Source: Anaerolineales bacterium UBA1136
GTDB lineage: Bacteria; Chloroflexota; Anaerolineae; Anaerolineales; UBA11657
DNA: 8,008 nucleotides
Direction: 5' to 3'
NCBI GenBank assembly: GCA_002311455.1
Contig: DCAJ01000075.1
Coordinates: 15,252-23,259 of the forward strand
The notes under the pieces were generated by a model. That model did no database searches. It saw only the letters and a program-made list of their open reading frames with translations, and was not told the DNA's origin. Positions within the stretch are counted from its first letter, which is position 1, and every line of letters starts with the position of its first letter. A program made the translations under genes and the position numbers. Shown here piece by piece: positions 1 through 5,880 of this stretch.

Positions 1-765
1 ATTACCTAGTGCAGCTAGAGATTTTAAAGAAAGGTTGCTAGTCAGAACAACCTGACAGTTACGTGTATGTAGCTGGTCAATTGTGTGCAACAACTCTTCT
101 GTGGAAGACTTTTTGCCTACAAAAAACTGTATGTCATCCACCAATAAAATATCGTATGATCTATATTTCTCACGAAACAACTCAGCTCCGCTGCTTCGGA
201 TAGAAAAAACCAGCTCGTTTGTAAAACTTTCCGCTGCTAACATCTGGACGCTAAGACCCTTTTCTTCGCATGCTTTTGTTATTCCTGACAACAAATGTGT
301 TTTCCCAAGACCAACATCTCCATATATAAAGAGAGGGCTTTGCGCTAGATCAGGCCTATCTGAAACAACCTGTGAAGCGGCGTGCGCTAGAAGGCTTTCA
401 GGGCCGGACACAAAGTTGTCTAAAGAACGCAAACGCTCTATTGAGGTGGTCTGACGGGTGTTTTGGGTCGAGATGCCTTCCTCAAACAGCTCTTCACTAT
501 AAGAAGCCGATGTTCCGGAGTCCGGCCAAACGACAAACGAGACTGATGTCTCGTGTCGAATAATGCCCGCCAAGGTTCTTTCTACAGTAACGCGGAGCCG
601 ACTGTCCAACCAATCCTTTATAAAACCAGATTCTACGCCGACAACAAATACATTATCCTCAAAAGCAATCAAACTAGTGTCACGCAACCATGTGTCGAAA
701 GAGGCTTGTGACATCTGTAGCTCGAGCTCTCCCAACACGGCACGCCAGTACTGCTCAGCCTTCAT
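1..765 (-). CDS. dnaA: Chromosomal replication initiator protein DnaA (N-terminal part, cut by window edge)
   Basis: The reading frame starts at ATG 765-763 and stays open to base 1, giving 255 codons; the rest lies outside the window. DnaA is the cytoplasmic AAA+ ATPase that binds DnaA boxes at oriC, melts the origin and helps load the replicative helicase. Residues 1 to about 80 match domain I (YWRAVLGELE, then SFDTWLRDTSLIAF and FIKDWLDSRL). A short, poorly conserved linker covers roughly 81-112. The AAA+ domain follows, with a lead-in motif LDNFVSGPESLLAHAA (115-130), Walker A GDVGLGKTH (149-157), Walker B ILLVDDIQFF (206-215) and sensor I VVLTSN (239-244). After sensor I the usual Asp-Arg-x-Pro is replaced by NLSLKSLAALGN, which is slightly unusual. 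The start is supported by GAGG (774-771), 5 nt upstream. holB lies upstream on the same strand, 415 nt away. The identification is firm; the missing C-terminal DNA-binding domain cannot be checked. Confidence 0.96.
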   Translation of the reverse strand, partial: MKAEQYWRAVLGELELQMSQASFDTWLRDTSLIAFEDNVFVVGVESGFIKDWLDSRLRVTVERTLAGIIRHETSVSFVVWPDSGTSASYSEELFEEGISTQNTRQTTSIERLRSLDNFVSGPESLLAHAASQVVSDRPDLAQSPLFIYGDVGLGKTHLLSGITKACEEKGLSVQMLAAESFTNELVFSIRSSGAELFREKYRSYDILLVDDIQFFVGKKSSTEELLHTIDQLHTRNCQVVLTSNLSLKSLAALGN

Positions 766-793
766 ATGAGCCTCGCGGAAGGAACGAGAGATG

Positions 794-851
794 CTAATAG
801 ATGCAACGCTAATATGTTTGTCATATCAAATTAACAGCGAGACTAATAGAT
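794..851. repeat. Direct repeat CTAATAGAT (two copies) plus partial copy
   Basis: The 9-mer CTAATAGAT occurs at 794-802 and 843-851; the two copies extend to 10 of 11 identical bases (CTAATAGATGC versus CTAATAGATAC). A shorter CTAATA lies between them at 809-814. The left copy covers the candidate dnaA -10 element, so the repeats could be sites for a regulator of dnaA, or simply chance AT-rich words. Confidence 0.4.
796..824 (-). promoter_or_regulatory. Candidate dnaA promoter
   Basis: On the minus strand, ATGACA (824-819, 5 of 6 to the -35 consensus) is followed after 17 nt by TCTATT (801-796, 4 of 6 to the -10 consensus). Transcription would begin near 789, giving a leader of about 24 nt that contains the GAGG ribosome-binding site. 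The -10 hexamer lies inside a CTAATAGAT motif that recurs at 843-851. This is read by eye only, and an AT-rich intergenic region can produce such matches by chance. Confidence 0.35.
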
Positions 852-1038
852 ACCACTATTGCCCGCAGTCGGAATGCTTTGTAACGCCTAAACACCTTAT
901 GTCCTACACTGACGCACACTAAATGAGGCAATGAAATCAGTGCAATTGTTGTCTTGGAGAGCCCGTTTTCGGTCCAGAAACCCGAACCGGCCGCACGAGG
1001 TCTTAACGATTTATATTGTAGCAGCCGACGCCCATGAA

Positions 1039-1092
1039 GACAACCCAAAACCGCGCGCCAACCTTAAAACGTACCACATTTTAAGGGTTGTC
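1039..1092. repeat. Overlapping, mutually exclusive inverted repeats
   Basis: GACAACCC (1039-1046) is the exact reverse complement of GGGTTGTC (1085-1092). Independently, CAACCTTAAAA (1059-1069) pairs with 1079-1090: 8 bp of CCTTAAAA/TTTTAAGG, a one-base G bulge at 1087 and three more pairs, around a 9-nt loop. Both folds need bases 1085-1090, so only one can form at a time. Neither is followed by a T-run in the holB direction, so this is not a simple intrinsic terminator. Confidence 0.5.
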
Positions 1093-1101
1093 AGCCTGGG
1101 C

Positions 1102-1125
1102 TGTGGCCACAAAATTGTGTTTTGT
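1102..1125. repeat. Palindrome TGTGGCCACA and adjoining small hairpin
   Basis: TGTGGCCACA at 1102-1111 is a perfect 10-bp palindrome, the form expected of a dimer-binding site. It overlaps a 6-bp inverted repeat, ACAAAA (1109-1114) with TTTTGT (1120-1125), separated by 5 nt. No family of regulator can be named from this. Confidence 0.35.
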
Positions 1126-1180
1126 AAAAATTACCTTAATTTTAAGTAAAATATAAATTTAGTATTTGAGAAACTAAACC
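1111..1180. other. AT-rich tract just downstream of holB
   Basis: Seventy bases with only 12 G or C (about 17% GC by direct count), far below the neighbouring genes. The tract begins directly after the holB stop codon and contains a weak inverted repeat, TTTAGT (1158-1163) with ACTAAA (1173-1178). It could be a DNA-unwinding element of an origin or simply relaxed 3' flanking sequence. Confidence 0.4.
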
Positions 1181-2215
1181 TTAATGGCCAAGATGGATGG
1201 TCGGGATTTGTAACATTAACACCTCTAACGCAAGTCTAGTGTTGGCGTTTTTCCTTAAGTTATCTTGAGTGTTCCGTATAGCTGATATAGTGTTAGCAGC
1301 TTGACTGCTATCAACTTGAGAAGAAGCGTTTTGGATTTCACTTTGATAATCTATATTTGAAATGGCGGCGTTGGTTGCGCCCGAAGATACCACCATTACG
1401 TCACGCCACCAGCACTCCCACAGGGCTAGAGTTTCCACAGCTTGTTCTCTGTCTTTGCGCAAGGCATCCGCATAAGAGAATCTATTAACTCGGGATTGAG
1501 ACAGTAGATCAACCAGTTGGGAAATTTTTGCAGAGCGATTAACAAGCGCTTCTTTGTCTAACATAAGGGTCACGGCCCAACCAAGACGCCCGCCGGAAAT
1601 GCGAGCTAAAAAAGAAGCTTCTTGATGTTGAGTCCCCCAACGCTTTATAAGAGCTTGCTCTACAACACTAACGGGTAGTGGCCTAAGGTCAAAACTAACA
1701 CACCTCGACAAAATGGTTTCAGGCAGAGAAGATACGTTGTTTATTGTGAATATAAACACCGCATCACCAGGAGGCTCCTCTAGTGTTTTCAGCATAGCGT
1801 CATACACTAGGCGGCTGGCATCCTCAAAGTTCGTTATGATTGCAATACGACGATCTAGCTCAAGCGGATTTAGAGTAAAACGGTATATCGTGTTTCTGAT
1901 TTCATCGATGTTAATCTTGTGTTGTCTAATAGTTTTGCCACTGACTCGGGGGGTTATTTCGTCAACATCCGGGTGTTTTGATTTGGATATAAGATTGCAT
2001 GGACGGCAGTTGCCACAAGGGCTCCCTTGCTTTTCTAAACAACAGATGGATTTTGCGAACTCGATTGCTAGTGTGCGTTTTCCAACCGAAGGAGGACCAG
2101 AGAACAGATACGCATGATATACGTGTCCAGATTGAATATGGTTTATTAGTGCCGAAACCACCCACTCATGACCAATTGTGTTCCACCCGGTATCGGTATC
2201 TGAGGAATCAACCAT
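1181..2215 (-). CDS. holB: DNA polymerase III subunit delta' (clamp loader)
   Basis: This encodes 344 aa, a usual length for bacterial delta', a cytoplasmic AAA+ subunit of the clamp-loader complex that places the sliding clamp on primed DNA. Visible features are HAYLFSGPPSVGKRT with a P-loop at 40-48, a four-cysteine zinc module (C58 or C59, then C67, C70 and C73), INIDEIR (101-107), the clamp-loader motif KTLEEPP (143-149) and the SRC motif (170-172), whose arginine acts on the neighbouring subunit's ATP. The C-terminal collar helices (about 215-344) are poorly conserved, as is normal. I chose ATG 2215-2213 because the typical delta' N-terminus begins here; the frame stays open upstream but would then run into the divergent rpiB-like gene. 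No Shine-Dalgarno is visible, and a promoter -10 ends 6 nt before the ATG, so the mRNA may be leaderless. Walker A carries the GKR(T/S) form often seen in delta'. Confidence 0.95.
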   Translation of the reverse strand: MVDSSDTDTGWNTIGHEWVVSALINHIQSGHVYHAYLFSGPPSVGKRTLAIEFAKSICCLEKQGSPCGNCRPCNLISKSKHPDVDEITPRVSGKTIRQHKINIDEIRNTIYRFTLNPLELDRRIAIITNFEDASRLVYDAMLKTLEEPPGDAVFIFTINNVSSLPETILSRCVSFDLRPLPVSVVEQALIKRWGTQHQEASFLARISGGRLGWAVTLMLDKEALVNRSAKISQLVDLLSQSRVNRFSYADALRKDREQAVETLALWECWWRDVMVVSSGATNAAISNIDYQSEIQNASSQVDSSQAANTISAIRNTQDNLRKNANTRLALEVLMLQIPTIHLGH

Positions 2216-2220
2216 GGGTT

Positions 2221-2226
2221 TATAAT
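2221..2226 (+). promoter_or_regulatory. Candidate -10 element of the rpiB-like gene
   Basis: A perfect TATAAT lies 45 nt before the rpiB-like start codon, on the opposite strand of the holB -10 (TATTAT, 2227-2222). The block TATAATA is almost self-complementary. No good -35 is seen 16-18 nt upstream. A TTGACA at 2245-2250 is a perfect -35 word, but it has no -10 at the right distance. Confidence 0.4.
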
Positions 2227-2251
2227 AGCACGAATAACGAACGTTTGACAA
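2222..2251 (-). promoter_or_regulatory. Candidate holB promoter (leaderless)
   Basis: On the minus strand TTGTCA (2251-2246, 5 of 6) and TATTAT (2227-2222, 5 of 6) are 18 nt apart. Only 6 nt (AAACCC) separate the -10 from the holB ATG at 2215, so transcription is expected to start at or within a base or two of the start codon. This fits the absence of a ribosome-binding site. Confidence 0.5.
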
Positions 2252-2258
2252 AAGCATC

Positions 2259-2264
2259 AGGAGG
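2259..2264 (+). promoter_or_regulatory. Ribosome-binding site of the rpiB-like gene
   Basis: AGGAGG, a perfect Shine-Dalgarno core, sits 6 nt before ATG 2271 and fixes that start. It contrasts with holB, transcribed the other way, which has none. Confidence 0.85.
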
Positions 2265-2270
2265 AGACTA

Positions 2271-2729
2271 ATGAAGCTGGCTATCGGCTCAGACGAACGG
2301 ACACAACTTACGGACTTTATTGTGCGCACTGTTAATCAGAAAGGCTACGCAGCGAACTTGTTTGGGCAACTTGCTGGAGACAAGGAAGACTGGTCACTTG
2401 TAGCCCAAAAGGTGGCGGAAGAGGTTGTGAGGGGTGACGCAGACGAAGGCATACTGCTATGTTGGACAGGCACTGGAGTAAGCCTAGCGGCCAACAAGGT
2501 GCCTGGAGTTCGTGCGGCTCTATGTGGCGACGCGGATACCGCCCGCGGCGCGCGCTTGTGGAACAAAGCGAACGTGCTGTGTTTGTCAATTCGGAACACT
2601 TCAGAGGTGGTGGCCAAGGAGATACTGGACATGTGGTTCAACACCAACTATATACCTAACGTTGAAGACGACCTTTGTTTGGAACAGCTGCAAAACATAG
2701 AGAACAAATACTTGAAACGTGAGAGCTAG
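2271..2729 (+). CDS. RpiB/LacA/LacB-family sugar-phosphate isomerase-like protein, divergent active site
   Basis: This 152-aa protein matches the RpiB/LacAB fold along most of its length: KLAIGSDE at the N-terminus, DEGILLCWTGTGVSLAANKVPGVRAALC (58-85, the family core), TARGARLWNKANVL (90-103) and a C-terminal helix. Known RpiB enzymes interconvert ribose 5-phosphate and ribulose 5-phosphate in the cytoplasm, using a catalytic Cys in the core, which is kept here as C64. Other key positions differ. The usual SDH(A/V)G is SDERT (7-11), the CGTG motif is CWTG (64-67), and the His of the 'HND' motif that helps open the sugar ring is W97 (WNKAN). It therefore belongs to a separate subgroup, and the substrate may not be ribose 5-phosphate. 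I recall similar SDERT/CWTGTG sequences from Chloroflexota, but cannot check this here. It is divergent from holB, with a very strong ribosome-binding site. I withhold a gene symbol because the activity is uncertain. Confidence 0.88.
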   Translation: MKLAIGSDERTQLTDFIVRTVNQKGYAANLFGQLAGDKEDWSLVAQKVAEEVVRGDADEGILLCWTGTGVSLAANKVPGVRAALCGDADTARGARLWNKANVLCLSIRNTSEVVAKEILDMWFNTNYIPNVEDDLCLEQLQNIENKYLKRES

Positions 2730-2734
2730 CAATA

Positions 2735-2744
2735 TTACATGTAA
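2735..2744. repeat. Palindrome TTACATGTAA between genes
   Basis: A perfect 10-bp palindrome beginning 6 nt after the rpiB-like stop codon. The stem is too short and AT-rich for a terminator, and no T-run follows. It could be an operator half-site pair, or chance. Confidence 0.25.
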
Positions 2745-2766
2745 CACACCGGCTAAACAAAGAGAC

Positions 2767-2795
2767 TTGCGTTAAGGTTTGGAAAACAGTAAACT
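2767..2795 (+). promoter_or_regulatory. Weak candidate promoter for the small membrane protein gene
   Basis: TTGCGT (2767-2772) and TAAACT (2790-2795) are 17 nt apart, matching 3 of 6 and 4 of 6 consensus bases. Transcription would start near 2802, just ahead of the ribosome-binding site at 2813-2819. The signal is weak, and read-through from the rpiB-like gene (94 nt away) is an equally good explanation. Confidence 0.25.
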
Positions 2796-2823
2796 GTGCA
2801 CAGGCAACACAAAGGTGATTGCA

Positions 2824-3063
2824 TTGGAACAAAACGATCTCAACACTATGGCGGATGAAAACCTGGCGTCCCTAAAGAAAGAGGTTGAGTATGGCATAGG
2901 AACACCAGACCCAGACGACATAATCGAGTCAGCCACCAGACGCTTCTGGGGAATGACGTCAGGGCAACGCTTTCTGCTTGCTCTCATGGTGTTCTTAAAT
3001 GTGGCTGTGTTAGGCTTGTTTTTTTTGCTTGCCAGTGGCCGCCTAGATGTGCCTATTCCTTAA
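2824..3063 (+). CDS. Small single-pass membrane protein, function unknown
   Basis: This is a 79-aa protein if translation starts at TTG 2824. That start has AGGTGAT (2813-2819), complementary to the 16S rRNA 3' end, at good spacing. ATG 2848 (71 aa, MADENLASLKKEVEYG) has no ribosome-binding site, and TTG 2779 has only AAGG close by; both remain possible. The N-terminal part is acidic and hydrophilic (ASLKKEVEYGIGTPDPDDIIES), followed by ATRRFWGMTSGQR, then one membrane segment of about 22 residues (FLLALMVFLNVAVLGLFFLLAS) and a short tail, GRLDVPIP. The Arg-rich side before the membrane segment suggests the N-terminus faces the cytoplasm. I recall similar short 'M(T/S)xGQRFxLAL' proteins in Chloroflexota, but know no function. 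It sits between an isomerase-like gene and a large envelope protein gene on the same strand, which could mean co-transcription. Confidence 0.72.
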   Translation: MEQNDLNTMADENLASLKKEVEYGIGTPDPDDIIESATRRFWGMTSGQRFLLALMVFLNVAVLGLFFLLASGRLDVPIP

Positions 3064-3218
3064 AGAACTAAACCGACCACAATTTAATGTGATAGCACGA
3101 CAACACAGCCTCTATTAGCTCGCACCCACATGAGGCGTTTTACTATAATAATCGAAGAGCAGGTTGATAGCAGTGTGTCATAATGTGGCTCTAGCGGGAA
3201 AGGCTTCCTCATACCGCA
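3064..3218. other. Intergenic region before the 876-aa membrane protein gene
   Basis: This 155-nt gap contains a perfect TATAAT at 3144-3149, but no convincing -35 lies 16-18 nt upstream. A GGAA-AGGC-TTCC mini-hairpin (4-bp stem) lies about 10-20 nt before ATG 3219. The only purine-rich stretch is GGGAAAGG, about 15 nt from the start codon, so translation initiation of the next gene looks weak. No small ORF or RNA was recognised. Confidence 0.35.
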
Positions 3219-5849
3219 ATGAACAATATACTTCACAGACTTAACACAATTAAAAACATCACACAAATACCTCTCCTGGTGTTTGTGTGTATGCTCATGT
3301 TAGCTTGCCTAGCTACATATCCTGCAGTATTAAATCTTGCAGATGCACTAATAGGATATCAGCAAGGGGATTCTTATGAAATGATGTGGATTATCTGGTG
3401 GTTAAAGAAGTCCTTGTTCAGCACAACCTTAGCTGTAGCCACAATACCACTATTGTTTCACCCACAGGGAATCACTTTGTCGCTTTTAAACACACAGATA
3501 GGAGCACACTTGCTGGCCTTGCCATTTGCGGTGCTGTATGACGTAGTATCAGCATACAACATCACAATGATACTGTCATTGGCGCTTTCAGGAATCGCAG
3601 CATATTTTCTCGGCATCTCTTTAACTGGCAACAGGTTGGCATCTGTGATGTGTGGGTTGGTGTGGGCGTTTTCCCCGAACAAGATGGGGCACGCTTTAGG
3701 TGGACACCTATATCAGGTTGCGGTGTTTTGGTTACCGCTCTATGTCTTATATCTTTTGCGTGCTCTTAGCCAACCATCACTGAGGTCGGGTGTTGTAACT
3801 GGATTTTTTGCCGTGCTGGTGGCAAGCGTGCATTCGGTACACGCAGCGTATTTTTTGTTGCCTCTAACGATAATCATGCTTGCTAGGGACTGGACACAAA
3901 AAGCACCTAACTATTGGTCCCGCGATCGACTTGTTGCGTTTGGTAGTTCGCTGGCTGTGTTCTTGATCTTTCTGGGGCCTGCGTACATATCTGTGTTTGT
4001 TCAAGCTATTCGGGGAGAAGTGGAATATATGCCAGCTACAGGACTAGTGGGATTTTCCGTGGATTTAATGTCATTCTTTTTGCCTGCACCAGACAACCCT
4101 TTGTTGTTGGTGCTTCCAGCGTTACGTGAACTATCAGGACGAGTAAATGTCACCTATAACGAAAGCATAGCATATTTGGGGATTGTGCCCGTTGTGCTGG
4201 CTTGCCTTGGAGCGTACAAGAACTACAGAGCGTTGACTCAGTGGTTGTTGTTAGGCGCAACCACGATGGTGTTATCTCTGGGACCATTGTTGAAGTTTGG
4301 GGGCAGGGTGGTTGAAACCCAGATTGATAAAATCAGTAGCCCAATAGTGCTTCCATATGCTCTATTGGCAAACCTACCATTTTTTCAATGGAGCCGTACT
4401 CCTGCAAGGCTCCATGCTACTACTCACTTGGTCTTAGCGGTACTGGTAGCCTATGGTGCTGCTATGTTGTTGGAGAAAATTCGCATAAAGTGGCATCGGA
4501 TAGGTATAACATGTTTGTTGAGCACGATAATATTTTTGGAGTATCTTGTTGTGTTCCCATTCCCGTTGATAGGCACGGAATCTGGCAAAATACACGCAAT
4601 GGTAAACACAGGAGGGCCTGGTGCGGTGCTGCCTTTACCTGTCACAAACGGCGCAGCAACAGAAGCTTTGTTTGGCCAAACAATTAATGAACGCCCAATT
4701 ATTGGGGGCCGGTTGTTTCGCGACATGCCTAAGCGCAACACTACTCAAAGATTTCTTCAGGAAATAGTTCTCGGCACAGAGTTGGTTACACAAGATATTG
4801 TTGCGGTGCCTGATAACAACCAGCGGAAAGACGTATTAAGGTCTTATGATGCTGCCTGGGTAACATACCATACCCCAGACGGTGACGTAGGCTTGCAAAC
4901 ACCAAAGAGCTTAGAGGCGCTATTGGGTGCACCGATTGCTGCATCAGACAATATTGCGCTTTTTGCTGTCGGAAAGGAGTCGGATAAAAGCGAGCATTCA
5001 GACTTAGTCTATGCGCTAGGAGCCAATTGGCACCCAGTGGAATATTGGAACAATATACCAACTAGGTGGTTTTACGGCAACGGCGAGCTCTATATCTACA
5101 GTTCTTTAGATCAAGAAACCACACTTAGTATGACCCTAGTTCCTGAGTTAAAGCTGCATGTAGTTGCCGTTAAGGTAAACGGGGATCTTGTGATTGAGAT
5201 ATCAACTGGAGATTGGCTTCAGTTCCAAACACCACCGTTTCCGCTTAATGCTGGCCTAAATGTAGTAGAGTTAGTTGACCTAAGCGGACCACGTGCTTAC
5301 GTGGGGGACTTGCGATGTGCTGGAGGCACTCCTTTGTCAGGTGCTTTTGTTGAGAAACCAGAGTGTGACCCAGGCATATCAGGCACACGTCTAGTTAGTG
5401 TTGGAGTACAAAATCTTGAACTCATTCCCAAGCAGGCTTTAAAACCAATTCAAGCACAGTTTGGGAATAATATAAAATTACTACAAGCTTACTGGCAGAC
5501 AGATTTAGATGCAGGGAAACCGCTGCGCGTTACACTTTATTGGAGCGCAGAAAAACGTATGGCTAACGACTGGACAAATTTCGTACATGTACGAGGTCCT
5601 GACGACCAGATAGTGTCAGGACTTGATCAACAGCCAATGGGAGGGAGCTTGCCAACACGTGATTGGTCTCCTGGGCAAGTTGTAGCATACACACTAGTTG
5701 TACCTATTCCAGACGATGTCCCGGCAGGGAAATACACAATTGATGTCGGGTGGTATCAGTGGCCGTCCCTAGATAGGATGCCGGCAGAAAGCCAGATGTT
5801 TCTAGTAGACCACAATTTGCTCACATTAGGTGAAGTGATAGTAAGGTGA
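3219..5849 (+). CDS. PTPS-related / GT-C-like multi-pass membrane protein with C-terminal beta-sandwich domains
   Basis: This is an 876-aa protein. Residues 1 to about 450 hold roughly ten to twelve membrane segments, the first being IPLLVFVCMLMLACLATYPAV (17-37). An outside loop contains GDSYEMMWIIWW (50-61), with D51 in the position of the catalytic acid of GT-C glycosyltransferases. Then come LFHPQG (79-84), AFSPNKMGHALGGHLYQ (150-166) and FQWSRTPARLH (389-399). This layout is that of the '6-pyruvoyl-tetrahydropterin synthase-related' membrane family common in Chloroflexota. Despite the name, no pterin chemistry is implied. Residues 455-730 form a large extracytoplasmic region with WHPVEYWNNIPTRWFYGNGE (604-623) and a cysteine pair, C700 and C716. 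A final module (about 748-876) carries FVHVRGPDDQIV, WSPGQVV and PIPDDVPAGKYTIDVGWY. The likely role is transfer of a sugar from a lipid donor at the cell surface, but no substrate can be named. The start, just ahead of the first membrane segment, is the only sensible ATG. It converges on the next gene across 31 nt. Confidence 0.85.
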   Translation: MNNILHRLNTIKNITQIPLLVFVCMLMLACLATYPAVLNLADALIGYQQGDSYEMMWIIWWLKKSLFSTTLAVATIPLLFHPQGITLSLLNTQIGAHLLALPFAVLYDVVSAYNITMILSLALSGIAAYFLGISLTGNRLASVMCGLVWAFSPNKMGHALGGHLYQVAVFWLPLYVLYLLRALSQPSLRSGVVTGFFAVLVASVHSVHAAYFLLPLTIIMLARDWTQKAPNYWSRDRLVAFGSSLAVFLIFLGPAYISVFVQAIRGEVEYMPATGLVGFSVDLMSFFLPAPDNPLLLVLPALRELSGRVNVTYNESIAYLGIVPVVLACLGAYKNYRALTQWLLLGATTMVLSLGPLLKFGGRVVETQIDKISSPIVLPYALLANLPFFQWSRTPARLHATTHLVLAVLVAYGAAMLLEKIRIKWHRIGITCLLSTIIFLEYLVVFPFPLIGTESGKIHAMVNTGGPGAVLPLPVTNGAATEALFGQTINERPIIGGRLFRDMPKRNTTQRFLQEIVLGTELVTQDIVAVPDNNQRKDVLRSYDAAWVTYHTPDGDVGLQTPKSLEALLGAPIAASDNIALFAVGKESDKSEHSDLVYALGANWHPVEYWNNIPTRWFYGNGELYIYSSLDQETTLSMTLVPELKLHVVAVKVNGDLVIEISTGDWLQFQTPPFPLNAGLNVVELVDLSGPRAYVGDLRCAGGTPLSGAFVEKPECDPGISGTRLVSVGVQNLELIPKQALKPIQAQFGNNIKLLQAYWQTDLDAGKPLRVTLYWSAEKRMANDWTNFVHVRGPDDQIVSGLDQQPMGGSLPTRDWSPGQVVAYTLVVPIPDDVPAGKYTIDVGWYQWPSLDRMPAESQMFLVDHNLLTLGEVIVR

Positions 5850-5880
5850 AGTAGAAAGATACTAGTTAAAATCCCAATTA
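5850..5880. other. Convergent 3'-end junction without a visible terminator
   Basis: The 31 nt between two facing stop codons contain only the 6-bp palindrome ACTAGT and no GC-rich hairpin with a T-run. Transcripts from both sides may overlap, or stop by a factor-dependent route. Confidence 0.4.

Larger units (their letters stand above)
766..1180. other. dnaA-holB intergenic region, candidate origin/regulatory region
   Basis: This 415-nt gap holds no convincing gene. The open frames inside it (for example minus 1048-821, 75 codons) have no recognisable domain and no good ribosome-binding site. From left to right it contains the candidate dnaA promoter, CTAATAGAT repeats (794-802 and 843-851), overlapping inverted repeats at 1039-1092, a 10-bp palindrome TGTGGCCACA (1102-1111) and an AT-rich tract (1111-1180) with only 12 G/C in 70 bases. 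Lying next to dnaA with an AT-rich, easily melted tract is typical of bacterial origins. However, no 9-mer within one mismatch of TTATNCACA was found; the nearest is TGACGCACA at 910-918, with two mismatches. Its origin role is therefore only a hypothesis. Confidence 0.4.

Noticed and set aside
900..1030. Possible tRNA or small structured RNA (GGTTCGGGT-like T-loop word on the minus strand)
   Set aside because: No acceptor stem, anticodon arm or D-arm could be assembled around it; no tmRNA, SRP or RNase P signature found either.
821..1048. A 75-codon minus-strand open frame in the dnaA-holB gap
   Set aside because: No recognisable domain, Arg/Ser-rich low-complexity look, no ribosome-binding site, and it overlaps structured and repeated DNA; most likely a chance frame.
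931..1149. A 72-codon plus-strand open frame in the same gap
   Set aside because: Runs through inverted repeats and the AT-rich tract, has no ribosome-binding site and no family resemblance.
2245..2273. TTGACA at 2245-2250 as -35 of the rpiB-like gene
   Set aside because: The word at the right distance (CTAATG, 2268-2273) covers the start codon and matches the -10 consensus poorly; the transcript would lack the ribosome-binding site.
2215..2329. Longer N-terminus for holB (start at 2329)
   Set aside because: Would overlap the start of the divergent rpiB-like gene and adds 38 residues not seen in delta' proteins.
3219..3245. Shared peptide NILHRL in both large membrane proteins (N-terminus of one, middle of the other, near 7150 on the minus strand)
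   Set aside because: Short, in unrelated structural positions, flanks do not align; chance similarity.
5850..5880. Bidirectional terminator between the convergent genes
   Set aside because: No GC-rich stem and no T-run; only the 6-bp palindrome ACTAGT.
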